A stretch of DNA of 35,539 bases from Opitutales bacterium UBA2995 (GTDB lineage: Bacteria > Verrucomicrobiota > Verrucomicrobiia > Opitutales > UBA2995). Within the stretch, counting starts at the first letter, position 1; each line of letters opens with the position of its first letter. The translations under genes and the position numbers were made by a program. The notes under the pieces were generated by a model. It was not told the DNA's origin. It saw only the letters and a list, made by a program, of their open reading frames with translations, and did not search any database. Below are positions 33,933-35,539 of the stretch, piece by piece. The stretch lies in contig DDZZ01000076.1 in NCBI GenBank assembly GCA_002346535.1, positions 540-36,078 of the forward strand, read 5' to 3'.

Positions 33933-35539
33933 CTATCTCGTTCGAAAGCTTTCCGAATTCACCAAAGCCACGACCAGATCCTGAAAACCGCCTCCATTGG
34001 CCCGGATCTTTTGGACGACTTCCTTGATCAATTTGTGATCGCTGTAATTCATGGCACGTCCAGTCGCGTAGGTAAGTAACTTTTCTGAAATACATTCCGC
34101 AAATGGAGTAATATCTTCCCGCAGGTAATTTTTAAGGTCTGTGATATCTCTCAATTCGGTCCCATTTGGCAATTTCCCAGCCGTATCAATTGGAAGGCCC
34201 AGGTCTTTTTTATTATTTTTGGTTGATCGCAGGGGTGGATAGTGAGTCCGCCAGCGACCGATCGGGTCGAATGACTCAAGGACGAAACCCAGTGGATCGA
34301 TTTTTTTGTGACAGCCCGCACAGGACTCTTCGACCATGTGCGCGGCCAGCATTTCCCGCGGGGTAATCGCCTTACTCGTGTCTGGTGTCAGCGCAGGCAC
34401 CGATCCCGGTGGTGGGGGTGGGGGATCGCCCAAAATATTTTCTAACATCCACACTCCTCTAAGCACGGGTTGGGTATCCACGCCATTTGCGGTGGCAGTC
34501 ATGACTCCCGCCATGCCAAGCACGCCTCCGAATCTTCCGCCTCGATCGAGGGATACCCGCTTCATCTCCTTGTTGTCGTTTTTGTTACTGTTGGCGAACT
34601 GGGGAAAACCATAGATGAATCGGCCTACCGCTCCGGTTGTGTAGGTGAAATCCGGATCAATGAGATCCTCCACAGGCAGGTTGTTGTTCAGGACTTCACG
34701 AAAGAGTATGTGCACTTCTTCGATAAAGGCTTCTCTCTCCCATTCGGTGTATTGGAAGACACTTCTTTTTGGGAAAAAATTGGCGTCCGGAACCAAGTTC
34801 TCCAGCTCGGCTAGGTCCAGCCATTGAGCCAGAAAGCTTTCAAAAAAGTTATTTGAGTGGGAAGATTCGATCAATCGAAGCGTTTGCTTCTCGAGCTCCC
34901 CCGGTGTTCGCAATCTGTCATTCTTCGCAGATAGAAGAAGCCGTTTATCGGGTGGCAATGAAGTTAATAAGTATGACAAACGTGAAGCCAGGTCATAGCT
35001 GTCTAATGGACCTTCCTGTAATCCCCTGTAGAGGAAATGGGGCGAAGTCAGTGCCGTGCGAATCGCCAGGTGAAAACCATCCTTGATCCTGTTTCTAGCC
35101 TTCGTTTCATCCAGAATCAGTTCCATGTACTCTTCGATGAGGGTCTTTTCGACCGGTCGCCTGAAGGCTGCACTTAAAAATCGCTTCAAGAACTCCCGAG
35201 CAAAAGCCATTTCAGATTTATTTCCTTGTTTGCCTAGGAGCTTAGCTGCTCGTTTCTTCCAATAGAGGTCCTCCTTGCTATCCGTTAGAGCCAGGGGACC
35301 ATGAACGATCGCCTGGTGGATTTCGAGAGCCGGACCTTCTTCAAACAATTTGTAGGAAAGCGTTTCAGCTATCGATCGCTTGTTGTTGCTGATGGTATCA
35401 ACGAGTTGGTCAAATTCTTCGTCAACCGGTGGAGGAGGAAGATCGCCTGCCTGGATCAAAGAATAAAGGTGATCCAGTCCAAGTCGTCCTCGTGCAACTT
35501 TGCCACCGGCTTGTTTAAATGCCGCCGCTAATTCGGGCT
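33933..35539 (-). CDS. DUF1592/DUF1588/DUF1585 planctomycete-type cytochrome protein, N-terminus outside window
   Basis: The frame is open to the window edge (535 codons plus), with EFLKRFLSAAFRRPVEKTLI (DUF1595 region) and IRTALTSPHFLYR then LASRLSYLLTSLPPD (DUF1592). RGGRFGGVLGMAGVMTATAN and RGVWMLENILGDPPPPPPG belong to DUF1588, followed by the heme-binding CAGCH in ESCAGCHKKIDPLGFVLESF. The C-terminus has EKLLTYATGRAMNYSDHKLI (DUF1585). These multidomain exported proteins are typical of Planctomycetes and Verrucomicrobia. Their function is unknown, though cytochrome-linked degradation of polymers has been proposed. The usual DUF1552 partner, normally next in the operon, is not downstream here. 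Confidence 0.92.
   Translation of the reverse strand, partial: PELAAAFKQAGGKVARGRLGLDHLYSLIQAGDLPPPPVDEEFDQLVDTISNNKRSIAETLSYKLFEEGPALEIHQAIVHGPLALTDSKEDLYWKKRAAKLLGKQGNKSEMAFAREFLKRFLSAAFRRPVEKTLIEEYMELILDETKARNRIKDGFHLAIRTALTSPHFLYRGLQEGPLDSYDLASRLSYLLTSLPPDKRLLLSAKNDRLRTPGELEKQTLRLIESSHSNNFFESFLAQWLDLAELENLVPDANFFPKRSVFQYTEWEREAFIEEVHILFREVLNNNLPVEDLIDPDFTYTTGAVGRFIYGFPQFANSNKNDNKEMKRVSLDRGGRFGGVLGMAGVMTATANGVDTQPVLRGVWMLENILGDPPPPPPGSVPALTPDTSKAITPREMLAAHMVEESCAGCHKKIDPLGFVLESFDPIGRWRTHYPPLRSTKNNKKDLGLPIDTAGKLPNGTELRDITDLKNYLREDITPFAECISEKLLTYATGRAMNYSDHKLIKEVVQKIRANGGGFQDLVVALVNSESFRTR

Overview
The window looks like an ordinary chromosomal segment of a Verrucomicrobiota bacterium, probably a marine Opitutae-like lineage. 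This is inferred from gene content: a planctomycete/verrucomicrobial DUF1592-DUF1588-DUF1585 cytochrome-type protein, a ThuA-domain protein, a PmoA/DUF6807 protein, an iduronate-sulfatase-like S1 sulfatase, an FG-GAP/VCBS secreted protein, and a CdsA with an altered signature. No rRNA, tRNA, CRISPR array, transposase or phage gene was recognised. TAA, TAG and TGA all end intact genes, so the interrupted reading frames here are decay and not stop-codon recoding.

Layout. 1-5.9 kb, all on the minus strand: cdsA (runs off the window), uppS, metA, a decayed TonB_C-type gene, a two-SIS-domain MurQ/GCKR-like protein, and upp. 6.2-9.2 kb: a small Dabb protein, then on the plus strand a TonB-like transducer, an RluA-family pseudouridine synthase and a broken lytic transglycosylase. 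9.3-15.5 kb: FG-GAP protein, PmoA/DUF6807 protein, a decayed polysaccharide pyruvyl transferase, an MDR oxidoreductase, a HAD phosphatase and a decayed NAD-dependent epimerase. 15.5-22.3 kb: an unusual Nramp-like transporter, the sulfatase, a decayed SRPBCC protein, the ThuA protein, a LamG remnant, an AT-rich GxxExxY gene and an SDR oxidoreductase. 22.7-27.2 kb: a molybdenum hydroxylase (iorB-like and iorA-like subunits) divergent from xdhC and a mocA-like cytidylyltransferase. 27.4-33 kb: a possible small membrane protein, pyruvate carboxylase, a frameshifted putative molybdenum-carrier gene and a Dus-family tRNA-dihydrouridine synthase. 33.1-35.5 kb: a tandem TonB_C protein and the DUF1592-family protein, whose N-terminus lies outside.

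How the genes fit together. The clearest functional unit is the molybdenum hydroxylase locus, with catalytic subunits on one strand and their maturation factors (XdhC, MocA-like) divergently on the other. uppS-cdsA is a standard envelope-lipid pair. upp and the SIS protein are probably co-transcribed. The secreted glycan-related proteins are scattered singles and do not form a polysaccharide utilisation locus.

The most striking property is the amount of gene decay. Six genes can be recognised only by stitching frames together, a seventh is split at one homopolymer, and an eighth short frame has a single internal stop. I did not find a clearly new multi-gene system. The best leads are an Nramp-like carrier whose two metal-site helices both carry a GxGELI motif, and a bacterial GCKR-like protein lacking the MurQ catalytic glutamate.
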